A stretch of DNA of 8,999 nt from Planctomycetaceae bacterium (GCA_030616935.1 JAUWWJ010000045.1:1-8999); one strand, 5' to 3'. Counted from the first letter of the stretch, positions 1 through 7,108 are shown. Notes: a model not told the origin generated them from the letters alone. Translations and numbers: made by a program.

Positions 1-1026
1 GCCGCCTTCATAGTGCGTACCTTTTTTTGCGCGTAGTGGAAATGAGCTAGCATGGTCGTGTACAGGACCAAGCGGAGCATCACTCCCATTATCTCCAACG
101 AAAAGAACGAGCGTATCTTCGGCGATTCCAATGGATTCCAGATGATCAAGTATGTCGCCTAACGACTTATCCATCCCTTCAATCAATGTGGCATACGCCT
201 GTGCATTTTTTGGCTTCCCTGAGTCTTCATAATGCGAAGCAAAGCGGGGGTCCGACTGAAATGGACTATGAACTGCGTAGTGGGCAAAATCAAGAAAGAA
301 GGGCTTCTTGTCTTTTACTGCACGAGTGATCTGTTTTTTGGCTTCGAGTGTGAGTGCTTCTGATAAAAAAGTGTCTGAGCCATAATATTTCTCAAGGTGT
401 GGTACAGCCCGACGTTTATTTCCTTTCAGATTGCCATATCCGTCTTCCCCGTAATAACTTCCAGGCTGTCCCCACGAGCAGCCAGCGACATTGACATCAA
501 AACCAAGATTCGTCGGCCACTCAGACGGTTCCCCTAATGGGCCGAAGTGAGCCTTGCCAACAAAGATCGTACGATACCCATTTGCTTGAAGCACACCCGG
601 AAGGGTCACCTGTCTATCCTGAAACCCAACCCACCGCCATTCGGGTGGGCCATATTCGCCACGATTATTCTCCTCTGATCGAATCCATTGCGTGACGTGA
701 TGGCGTGCTGCATTTTGCCCAGTAAGAATCGATGTTCGTGTTGGCGAGCAGACACTCATTGCATAGAAGGTGCTAAAACGAATACCCCGCGACGCGAGAC
801 GTTCCATTGCTGGGGTACGATAAAAATCATTCAGTGGATAGCGTTTTGGTTTTCCGTCGGCATCAGTCAGAAATGGCACCGACGTATCCATTGGGCCCAT
901 GTCATCTACAAGGAACAAAACAACATTTGGCTGCTGCTCGGCAGCCGATAAAGCAGCTAGTCCGCACCACATGCTTGTTAATATGACACAGACCATCCGA
1001 GCAAGCCCCAAACGCATAAAAAGCAT
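1..1026 (-). CDS. Secreted Cys-type sulfatase (arylsulfatase family), C-terminus outside window
   Basis: Predicted to hydrolyse sulfate esters outside the cytoplasm; the substrate is unknown, most likely a sulfated glycan. The frame is open for 342 residues from 1026 to the left edge. Visible in order: a signal peptide (about residues 1-28, ending ALSA-A); the first metal-binding pair in LFLVDDMG (D41, D42); the activation motif CSPTR with C93, the Cys converted to formylglycine in Cys-type sulfatases; GKAHFG, where the usual GKWHLG has W replaced by A but His is kept; VGDNGSD, the second metal-binding Asp-Asn; and GTHYEGG at the cut. Between D42 and the TPAMERLA helix lies a somewhat long loop. 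The missing part is the C-terminal subdomain. The start is uncertain: ATGs at 1017, 1026, 1080 and 1095 share the frame. The ATG at 1026 or 1017 gives a normal signal peptide and has GGGTGG upstream; the longer forms add an atypical leader. An FGE-type activating enzyme is needed and is not in this window. Family call is firm. Confidence 0.93.
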   Translation of the reverse strand, partial: MLFMRLGLARMVCVILTSMWCGLAALSAAEQQPNVVLFLVDDMGPMDTSVPFLTDADGKPKRYPLNDFYRTPAMERLASRGIRFSTFYAMSVCSPTRTSILTGQNAARHHVTQWIRSEENNRGEYGPPEWRWVGFQDRQVTLPGVLQANGYRTIFVGKAHFGPLGEPSEWPTNLGFDVNVAGCSWGQPGSYYGEDGYGNLKGNKRRAVPHLEKYYGSDTFLSEALTLEAKKQITRAVKDKKPFFLDFAHYAVHSPFQSDPRFASHYEDSGKPKNAQAYATLIEGMDKSLGDILDHLESIGIAEDTLVLFVGDNGSDAPLGPVHDHASSFPLRAKKGTHYEGG

Positions 1027-1129
1027 GTCCCACCCTTTTTTCTCATGGAAGTTCGTCGGTAGGATACCGACCACGATCATCGTACCGAATTTCATATCTT
1101 TTTGTCATGCACATCTGTAATGTTCTCTC
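1027..1129. promoter_or_regulatory. Divergent intergenic region between the sulfatase and the FMN-protein/apbE cassette
   Basis: These 103 bases separate two divergently read genes and must hold the promoters for both unless they lie inside the neighbouring coding sequence. I see no convincing -35/-10 pair and no operator-like repeat. On the minus strand a purine run, GAAAAAAGGGTGGG, sits just before the sulfatase ATG and could serve as a weak ribosome site. No Shine-Dalgarno is visible before the ATG at 1130. If the sulfatase starts at 1095, the gap shrinks to 34 bases. Confidence 0.4.
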
Positions 1130-2860
1130 ATGCGAATTCTTATACACACAACCCGATTGAGTATGTTCGCCGGCATTATTACCTGTCTCTTCTTTTCATC
1201 CGCTGGCACGCCTACCCAACGACCCCTATCTCTTACGACGGTTCCGCTTGAATGCATTCAGGACGCGTTACCGACGGCAGTTGACTTTGGTGGTCCATCT
1301 CAGACGGTCCAGGGCGCAGTGGAACTCACCAACGGGTTGGGTGAGCCAGTTGGATATTGTTTCCAGACTGCCCCCATGAGTAACGCTATTGTCGGATTTT
1401 CTGGACCATCAAATCTTCTCATCGTTTGTAATCGCCACAACAGCATCTGCGGCATTTCAATTCTCTCCAGCTCCGACACCCGCGACCACGTAATTTCCGT
1501 CAGGAAAGATAACTCATTCTGGGAGCAATTTCTTGGTGAAAAGCTCGATGTGATTAAGAAAATGTCGCATGCAAATTACCAAACCACTGCTGGTGCGACG
1601 CTGACGAGTCATGCAATGGTCGAATCAATTAGCCACCGCCTTGGAGGAACTGGGCGTTCAACTCGATTCACTGTGCAACCCACTCTGCCAGACATTCAAA
1701 AGATTTTCCCTCAAGCCGACCACCTCCGTTTTGATGCCGGAGACGCTTCGGTCATAAATGTTTATAACGCTGCAGATATTCCACTCGGCTGGGCACTCCG
1801 TACCAGTCCTGCCGCTGATTCCATGATCGGATACCAAGGTCCAACAGACACACTGGTTGGCTTTGACACGACCGGCACCGTGATCGGCCTGTGTGTTTTA
1901 CAAAGTTTCGATAATGAACCATATGTTGGTTACGTACGCGATGACCGCCATTTTAAAAGCCATTTTATCGGACATACCTTCGAGAGCCTTTCAAAGAACG
2001 ACCAACACTCACCGTTTACAGAAGGTGTAAGTGGTGCCACGATGACCAGTCAAGCTATCGCGGAGGCGATCATCACTGCGGCTCATTCAGCACATAAAAC
2101 ACAATCAACGAGTTCGTTCGTCCAACAGTTATCTTCACGCTTACGCGCTATTGACGGACCACAGTGGGGCGCACTTCTAGTGATCCTGTGTGGTTTAGTC
2201 ATTGGATTTACTCGCCTACGTGGTCATTGGGTAGGACGAATCGCCTTTCCTCTTGTGGTATTTACCTACCTAGGATTTGGTGCTGGTGCTTTGCTGTCCC
2301 AAGCACAACTCTGGGGCTGGGCGACTCATGGTATTCCTCAGGCCGCCCCGGTACTGCTGCTCCTTTCTATCATTGCCATCGTTACGCCTGCCACAACAGG
2401 TCGAAATCTTTACTGCACTCAACTCTGCGCACACGGCGCAGCACAACAACTCCTGAAGATTTCCATGCCTAATCGTCAGGGAGGCATCGTCTCTCGCCTT
2501 CGCACGCGTATCGCCCCAATCCTGAAGCAATTGCGATGGCTCCCGTGGATGCTTTTCATTTTCTGCCTCCTTATAACAGTGTTTGATGCACACATTCCAC
2601 TCGTTGACTTTGAGCCATTTGATGCCTATCTCCCTACCGTTGCTGGCACTGCTGCCATAGTGATTTTTATCCTCAGCCTCGCAGTGAGTAGCGTCTCACC
2701 GATGGCATATTGCCGACACGCGTGCCCTACTGGTGCTTTGCTCAGCTTTGTGCGGTTCCACCGCAACTCTTTCAAGGTCACCTGGCAAGACGGAATCCTT
2801 TGTGGGTGCTTTCTTTTGGCTGTCGTAACTGCCTGGTCGTCCGGAGCACCTGTACCATGA
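1130..2860 (+). CDS. NosR/NapH-like membrane flavoprotein: two FMN-binding domains plus a CX3C membrane module
   Basis: Likely an extracytoplasmic electron-transfer protein. The 576 residues show a signal peptide or N-terminal anchor (about 1-26), then two FMN-binding-type domains (about 35-172 and 178-318). Domain 2 ends in SGATMTS; by analogy with NqrC and RnfG, T304 would carry covalent FMN. Domain 1 ends in TAGATLTS, with Ala before GAT in place of the usual Ser/Thr, T157 being the equivalent residue. Then come about six membrane segments (near 346-362, 370-391, 404-421, 470-486, 503-523, 554-570). Two CX3C motifs follow segments 3 and 5: YCTQLCAHG (C429, C433) and YCRHACPTG (C528, C532). 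CX3CP pairs in this arrangement are known from NosR, NapH and related proteins. The protein ends after the last membrane segment, so the ferredoxin domain with CX2CX2CX3CP clusters found at the C-terminus of NosR is absent. Its stop overlaps the apbE start (ATGA, 2857-2860). It is not a full NosR, and no nitrous oxide reductase genes are present. Confidence 0.85.
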   Translation: MRILIHTTRLSMFAGIITCLFFSSAGTPTQRPLSLTTVPLECIQDALPTAVDFGGPSQTVQGAVELTNGLGEPVGYCFQTAPMSNAIVGFSGPSNLLIVCNRHNSICGISILSSSDTRDHVISVRKDNSFWEQFLGEKLDVIKKMSHANYQTTAGATLTSHAMVESISHRLGGTGRSTRFTVQPTLPDIQKIFPQADHLRFDAGDASVINVYNAADIPLGWALRTSPAADSMIGYQGPTDTLVGFDTTGTVIGLCVLQSFDNEPYVGYVRDDRHFKSHFIGHTFESLSKNDQHSPFTEGVSGATMTSQAIAEAIITAAHSAHKTQSTSSFVQQLSSRLRAIDGPQWGALLVILCGLVIGFTRLRGHWVGRIAFPLVVFTYLGFGAGALLSQAQLWGWATHGIPQAAPVLLLLSIIAIVTPATTGRNLYCTQLCAHGAAQQLLKISMPNRQGGIVSRLRTRIAPILKQLRWLPWMLFIFCLLITVFDAHIPLVDFEPFDAYLPTVAGTAAIVIFILSLAVSSVSPMAYCRHACPTGALLSFVRFHRNSFKVTWQDGILCGCFLLAVVTAWSSGAPVP

Positions 2861-3792
2861 GGACCTGCATCGCTTTTGTCCTATCCTTTTGTCTTGTTGG
2901 CTTCCAATCCTTCGCGGATGCGAAGAACACACTGCCAACGTTTGCAGGCCCAGCGATGGGAACGACCTATCGCGTCACTCTAAAAGCTCACATCTCTGAC
3001 AAATCCCTCGGAGAGGTTCATCGCCAAATTGATCAACTCCTTCAACAGATTGACTTATCCCTGAGCACATGGCGGGATGATTCATTGGTAACAAAAATCA
3101 ATCGCGCGAAGGCCCGCACACCTATTCCGCTGGACCTTCACCTTACAAATGCACTTGGTATTGCCGGCCGGCTCTACCAAAAGACTCAGGGCCGTTTTGA
3201 TATCACTGCCGCTCCACTCATTCAGTGGTGGAAGGACGCTGACGTCGCTCATTCCTCATATCCAACCGGCCGTCACCACTCGGTGGCCCCTCCAGAAGTA
3301 TTGGACCTTGTCGGTTTCGACCATTTACTGATCAAAAAAACTGGTGATTCCGAATACCCCACCCTCCAGAAAAAACACACGGCTGCTGCTATTGATTTCT
3401 CAGGTATGGGAGCTGGCTATGCAGTCGACCAAATAGGAGAAACCCTTGTGTCACTTGGCTCAACAGGTCATCTGGTGGAACTTGGTGGAGAAGTCCGCGC
3501 CTGGGGACAGCCGAGTCTCGTTAAAGAATGGCGTGTTGCCCTTCGGACCACAGAAACCAAGCCACCAGACATTATTGTGCTTCACCATGGTCAGGCAGTT
3601 GCGGTAGCAAGGTCGGTCAAAGGAAAGCGGATCGTTGATCCTACAACGGGCGAGATCGTCAAACTTTCTTCAAGCGCTCCGGCGGTAGTTGCATACGCGG
3701 CAACATGTGCTGAGGCTGATGCACTAGCAACTGCACATGTGCTTGATGGCATCCGAAAAGAAACACAGGCTTCGTCATCCATGATTCAATAG
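2857..3792 (+). CDS. apbE: FAD:protein FMN transferase (ApbE)
   Basis: Transfers FMN from FAD to a Thr of target proteins outside the cytoplasm, with Mg2+; the obvious partner is the upstream FMN-domain protein. The 311 residues include a signal peptide (about 1-20) and the family landmarks: AMGTTYRV (33-40), STWRDDSLVTKIN (70-82), GRFDITAAPL (112-121), IDFSGMGAGYAVD (179-191), LGGEVRAWG (209-217), RIVDPTTGEI (258-267) and AEADALATAH (285-294). D288 and T292 match the metal-binding Asp and Thr of the family. Length is close to the family norm. The frame is open further upstream to 2710, but the ATG at 2857 gives both the signal peptide and an ATGA overlap with the preceding stop, pointing to translational coupling. 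Two positions differ from common forms: MGAG where many members have a Lys or Glu before the second Gly, and Arg before IVDP where His is frequent. E. coli-type enzymes also vary at the first site, so activity is still expected. The call is firm. Confidence 0.95.
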   Translation: MRTCIAFVLSFCLVGFQSFADAKNTLPTFAGPAMGTTYRVTLKAHISDKSLGEVHRQIDQLLQQIDLSLSTWRDDSLVTKINRAKARTPIPLDLHLTNALGIAGRLYQKTQGRFDITAAPLIQWWKDADVAHSSYPTGRHHSVAPPEVLDLVGFDHLLIKKTGDSEYPTLQKKHTAAAIDFSGMGAGYAVDQIGETLVSLGSTGHLVELGGEVRAWGQPSLVKEWRVALRTTETKPPDIIVLHHGQAVAVARSVKGKRIVDPTTGEIVKLSSSAPAVVAYAATCAEADALATAHVLDGIRKETQASSSMIQ

Positions 3793-3824
3793 GCCGACAC
3801 TTTGTCGCTCCGTACTCTACCGCT
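3793..3824. other. Convergent gap with a small hairpin
   Basis: These 32 bases separate the end of apbE from the end of the minus-strand DUF1080-like gene. They contain CGACA-CTT-TGTCG (3795-3807), a 5-bp stem with a 3-base loop. No T-run follows on either strand, so it is not a standard intrinsic terminator. It may slow polymerase or be chance. Confidence 0.25.
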
Positions 3825-4583
3825 TTATTCGGGTACAGTGACCATCACATCATCAACCCAAGCCTCTGTATTTACTGCCAGCCTGATCCGTCGTTTTGTC
3901 TTGTGCCCAATACCGGGTGAGGCCATGCGTCCGATCTGACGTCCGTCAATTTTTACCGACATCACTTCTCCGTTTATAACAATCTGCAGTTCATGCCAAA
4001 CATCGACCTTCAGTTTCATTGGAACAATAATCGACTTGGTGGCAATTTGCTTTTTCTCTGCCTTTGTTAACTTTTTCGCTTTGCTCTTTTCATGCATCTC
4101 TTTGCGCATGCGTCCGGTCTTGAGATCAACAATTTCGAGCGAAGCTGGTTTGATCCGTGCCATACAGATGTGGCCGGCATGCACCGACGCTTCGTTCATG
4201 TCTGCGATGTTCACACCGAGATCTCCCTGTTTAGGCAACTTAAACGTCGCAGTAATACTCGCGTCCTGAAAAGATACGTCCTGAGTAACCGAGACTCCAT
4301 GGTCAGCTACCGCTGCCCGTTTGATGTACATCGCTTTGTCGCGGAGAAAGACCTGCTTCTCACCCTTTGCACGTGCTTTACTATTTGTGCCCCACCCATT
4401 CCCAGGGTTCTCCTTACCTTCAATCTTCTCTTTTCGATTGAAATCATCTTGAAAAATAGTTTTTGAAAAAAGACCCTCCGTCTGGGCAAAAACGGTATTT
4501 ATCGCAATCACCGTTCCAATCCCAACAAGCAGAATGGTAGATATGTGATGTAATACGGTTTCTCTTGCGAAATATATCTTCAC
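3825..4583 (-). CDS. Secreted DUF1080/LamG-like (concanavalin-fold) protein, putative glycan binding or hydrolysis
   Basis: A 252-residue exported protein. The N-terminus has a short basic region and a hydrophobic stretch ending INTVFA-Q (about residue 33), a plausible signal peptidase I site. The mature part begins with IFQDDFNR and GWGTNS, then alternating beta-strand segments (VSVTQDVSF, ASITATFKL, LGVNIAD, SLEIVDLKTG, WHELQIVINGEVMSVKIDG, RRIRLAVNTEAWVDDVMVTVPE). This DDFNR-opening, VDDVMV-ending jelly-roll layout is typical of the DUF1080 (3-keto-disaccharide hydrolase) and LamG-like proteins common in planctomycetes. A Lys-rich, probably helical insertion lies near residues 164-184. I cannot name catalytic residues. 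The start is GTG at 4583: no in-frame ATG lies upstream before a stop, and no good alternative lies inside the signal peptide. It is divergent from the esterase-sulfatase gene with a 29-base gap. The beta-sandwich fold and export are fairly safe; the exact family and activity are less so. Confidence 0.72.
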   Translation of the reverse strand: MKIYFARETVLHHISTILLVGIGTVIAINTVFAQTEGLFSKTIFQDDFNRKEKIEGKENPGNGWGTNSKARAKGEKQVFLRDKAMYIKRAAVADHGVSVTQDVSFQDASITATFKLPKQGDLGVNIADMNEASVHAGHICMARIKPASLEIVDLKTGRMRKEMHEKSKAKKLTKAEKKQIATKSIIVPMKLKVDVWHELQIVINGEVMSVKIDGRQIGRMASPGIGHKTKRRIRLAVNTEAWVDDVMVTVPE

Positions 4584-4612
4584 AACTGGTACCCATTTTC
4601 TGGAATCTTCTT
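4584..4612. promoter_or_regulatory. Very short divergent gap between the DUF1080-like gene and the esterase-sulfatase gene
   Basis: Only 29 bases separate the GTG at 4583 (minus) from the ATG at 4613 (plus). If the longer plus frame from ATG 4565 is used, the genes overlap head to head by 19 bases. At least one promoter must therefore lie within the other gene's 5' coding region. No clear Shine-Dalgarno is visible on either side; TGGA before the ATG at 4613 is the best plus-strand candidate. Confidence 0.4.
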
Positions 4613-6928
4613 ATGCGATCAAACAATATACTTTGTAGCGTCGCCCTTGGCCTAGCCTTTTTTAACTTCCCTCTCCTCGCTGACACAAAAAAACACACTT
4701 TCGATTCGGCGGTTGTTGCGGAAGTGTATAAACACGCATCGGGTGATGATCTGAAGATCTATCGTTTTGAACCCGAGGGACATGATCCCTCTGCTGATCG
4801 CCGCCCAGCTGCTGTTTTCTTCTTTGGTGGCGGATGGAATGGGGGTTCCGTCCACCAGTTTGAGAAGCACGCCACATATCTTGCCCAGCGAGGCATTGTC
4901 GCCTTTCTTGCCGATTACCGTGTGAAATCCCGACAGGGCACAAACCCAGACGCCTGTGTTCAGGACGGAAAATCTGCGATTCGATGGGTTCGTGCCAATG
5001 CGTCTCGGCTTGGTGTTGATCCCAAAAGAATCGCTGCTGGCGGGGGTTCGGCTGGTGGTCATGTCGCAGCAGCCACCGGAATCTGTAACGGGTTCGAGGA
5101 CCCGAACGACAGCAATGCAGAAACCAGTTCAAAAGCTGACGCATTGCTGCTGTTCAACCCTGTGTATGACAACAGTCCAGAGGGATATGGGTACTCCCGT
5201 GTCGAAGCACACTTCCCTGCTATCTCCCCTGCTCACAACATCAGCCCTGATGATCCACCAACGCTTGTCTTTCTAGGGTCTGACGACAAACTCATCCCTG
5301 TATCAACAGCTCGAAAATTTGATGCTGACTTAAAAGAGGCAGGCATCCAATCCACCCTCTACGTCTACTCTGGTCACCCGCACGGGTTTTTTAACGAGAA
5401 AAAATCACAGCGATGTTTCGTGGATACGATTCTAAAGATGGATCAGTTTCTTACCGAGCTAGGATGGTTACAGGGACTACCAAGTCGGTCACTAATAAGA
5501 GGGCTCCTCGAGGTAAAACCGTCCACACCAAACATCGTATTCATCATGTGTGATGACCTTGGCTACGGCGACGTCCACTGCCTCAACACGCAACATGGAA
5601 AGATTCAAACACCCCACATCGACTCCCTCGCGATCGAGGGAATGACCTTTACCGATGCCCATTCCGGGTCGGCCGTTTGCACACCAACCAGATATGGACT
5701 ACTCACAGGACGCCATTGCTGGCGCACAAAACTGCAGCATGGTGTTGTTCAGGGGTTCGCCCCGTGCCTTATTGCCGATGGCCGCCCGACGGTCGCGAGC
5801 TTTTTACGCACGAAGGGGTATAAGACAGCACTCATTGGGAAGTGGCACCTCAACTATCAATACCAGGACCACAACACCGGAGAATTCCTCAAACGGAAGA
5901 AGAATGAGTTGCCCCCTGTTGGTGCAACAATTCCAGACGGCCCATTAGCTCATGGATTTGATTTTTTTCATGGCTTCCATTACAGCCGTGACATGGACGC
6001 CATTGTTGAGAATTCTGAGGTGATCGGACACGACGACGCGATTACTATGCTTCCCCGTTTGGCTGAACAATCCGTTCGCTATATCGAAAATGCAGCTACC
6101 GCTGCTCAGCCATTCTTTCTTTATGTGCCCCTTAGCTCTCCGCATACACCAATTGTGCCGAGTGAAGCCTGGCAGGGAAAAAGCGGGATCAGTGACTATG
6201 CCGATTTTGTCATGCAAACAGATGACGTTGTGGGGCAGATAATTAATGCTATCGACACCAACAATCTGGCAGAAGATACCATCATCATCTTCACAAGTGA
6301 CAATGGCTGCTCAAAGGCTGCTAATATCGAAGAACTTGCAGAAAAGGGCCATCGAGTCAGTGGTCCGTACCGAGGTTCGAAGGCTGATCTTTGGGAAGGA
6401 GGTCATCGGGTCCCCTTCTTTGCGCGTTGGCCAGGTGAAATACCGCCTGGCTCACACTGCAACGAGACAATTTGCCTCACCGACTTCTTCGCAACCATTG
6501 CTGATCTGCTCATCGATGACATTCCGGATGCATCCGCTGAGGATAGTGTAAGTTTTCTCTCCGCGTTTCACGACCAGCCTCTTGTTACGGACCGCAACGG
6601 TCTTATTCATTCATCCATCAGTGGTCACTTTGGATACCGTATGGGCCACTGGAAACTTCTACTGTCCCGGGGCTCTGGTGGATGGACTGCGCCGAAAGAA
6701 AATGCGGCTAAACAACAGAAACTTCCTGCTTATCAACTTTACAATATGGCAAACGATCCCAATGAAAGTCAGAACCTTGGGAGTGAGCAACGCGAGATCG
6801 CCCACCATCTCTACACACTCCTGCGCGCAGATATAGAACGAGGTCGCAGTACGAGTGGCCCTGACTCAACAAACGACACGGACACAATAAACGTCTGGAA
6901 AAGCGGGGCACCAACGCCTGACCTCTAA
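4613..6928 (+). CDS. Secreted bifunctional esterase-sulfatase fusion
   Basis: One 771-residue exported chain with two hydrolase domains. Residues 1-23 form a signal peptide (ending PLLA-D). Residues about 30-290 are an alpha/beta hydrolase of the BD-FAE/hormone-sensitive-lipase type: FFFGGGWNGG as oxyanion-hole loop (the usual HGG has Phe for His), GGGSAGGH with nucleophile S146, GSDDKLIP with the likely acid D225, and HPHGFF with H257. After a short linker, residues about 305-760 are a Cys-type sulfatase: IVFIMCDDLGYGD (D314, D315), CTPTR (C356, the formylglycine site), GKWHL (H412), SPHTP, TSDNG (D563, N564) and YRGSKADLWEGGHRVP (K590). Both active sites look intact. The likely role is removal of acyl (probably acetyl) and sulfate groups from the same polysaccharide. 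An ATG at 4565 is in frame but adds 16 residues before the signal peptide and overlaps the divergent gene, so 4613 is preferred. The fusion is in one uninterrupted frame. Domain calls are firm; substrate is unknown. Confidence 0.93.
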   Translation: MRSNNILCSVALGLAFFNFPLLADTKKHTFDSAVVAEVYKHASGDDLKIYRFEPEGHDPSADRRPAAVFFFGGGWNGGSVHQFEKHATYLAQRGIVAFLADYRVKSRQGTNPDACVQDGKSAIRWVRANASRLGVDPKRIAAGGGSAGGHVAAATGICNGFEDPNDSNAETSSKADALLLFNPVYDNSPEGYGYSRVEAHFPAISPAHNISPDDPPTLVFLGSDDKLIPVSTARKFDADLKEAGIQSTLYVYSGHPHGFFNEKKSQRCFVDTILKMDQFLTELGWLQGLPSRSLIRGLLEVKPSTPNIVFIMCDDLGYGDVHCLNTQHGKIQTPHIDSLAIEGMTFTDAHSGSAVCTPTRYGLLTGRHCWRTKLQHGVVQGFAPCLIADGRPTVASFLRTKGYKTALIGKWHLNYQYQDHNTGEFLKRKKNELPPVGATIPDGPLAHGFDFFHGFHYSRDMDAIVENSEVIGHDDAITMLPRLAEQSVRYIENAATAAQPFFLYVPLSSPHTPIVPSEAWQGKSGISDYADFVMQTDDVVGQIINAIDTNNLAEDTIIIFTSDNGCSKAANIEELAEKGHRVSGPYRGSKADLWEGGHRVPFFARWPGEIPPGSHCNETICLTDFFATIADLLIDDIPDASAEDSVSFLSAFHDQPLVTDRNGLIHSSISGHFGYRMGHWKLLLSRGSGGWTAPKENAAKQQKLPAYQLYNMANDPNESQNLGSEQREIAHHLYTLLRADIERGRSTSGPDSTNDTDTINVWKSGAPTPDL

Positions 6929-7108
6929 ATACTGTCGGTGTTTTTTGAAAAATATATACATGTCCGAACGGTTCGTATTATATTGTCGCTACGCGAAAAA
7001 CCGGGGCATGAAAGCGACTTCCTTTACTGCAGTTCAAAGTTCGCATCAATGATTGAACACAGACTTCGCTCCGACGTGACACTTTTTCAGGACTAAGAAA
7101 GGCAACCA
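6929..7108 (+). promoter_or_regulatory. Intergenic leader of the Gfo/Idh/MocA gene, with a palindrome and a ribosome site
   Basis: The 180 bases upstream of the oxidoreductase gene hold no gene. They contain a perfect inverted repeat CGAAC-G-GTTCG (6965-6975) directly followed by an AT-rich TATTATATT (6976-6984), which could be a -10 region with an operator over its upstream edge. No -35 matching TTGACA stands at the right distance, so the promoter is only a suggestion. AAGAAAGG (7095-7102), six bases before the ATG at 7109, is the best Shine-Dalgarno in the window. No terminator hairpin is evident after the stop at 6928, so read-through from the fusion gene is possible. Confidence 0.4.

Noticed and set aside
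688..1120. Two plus-strand open frames (688-951, 899-1120)
   Set aside because: They lie opposite the sulfatase gene and its upstream gap, and have no domain, signal peptide or ribosome site. The minus-strand frame carries all the sulfatase motifs.
2710..2856. N-terminal extension of apbE
   Set aside because: The 49 extra residues overlap the last membrane region of the upstream gene in another frame and would bury the signal peptide. The ATGA start fits better.
1130..2860. Reading the membrane protein as a true NosR of a nitrous oxide reduction operon
   Set aside because: The C-terminal ferredoxin is absent and no nosZ, nosD, nosF or nosY gene is nearby.
4652..5144. Two overlapping minus-strand frames inside the esterase domain
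   Set aside because: Low-complexity, Arg/His-rich translations with no recognisable motif, antisense to a region with clear alpha/beta-hydrolase motifs.
6929..7108. A small gene, riboswitch or tRNA in the 180-base gap
   Set aside because: No cloverleaf, no conserved riboswitch core that I can recognise, and no open frame with a ribosome site.
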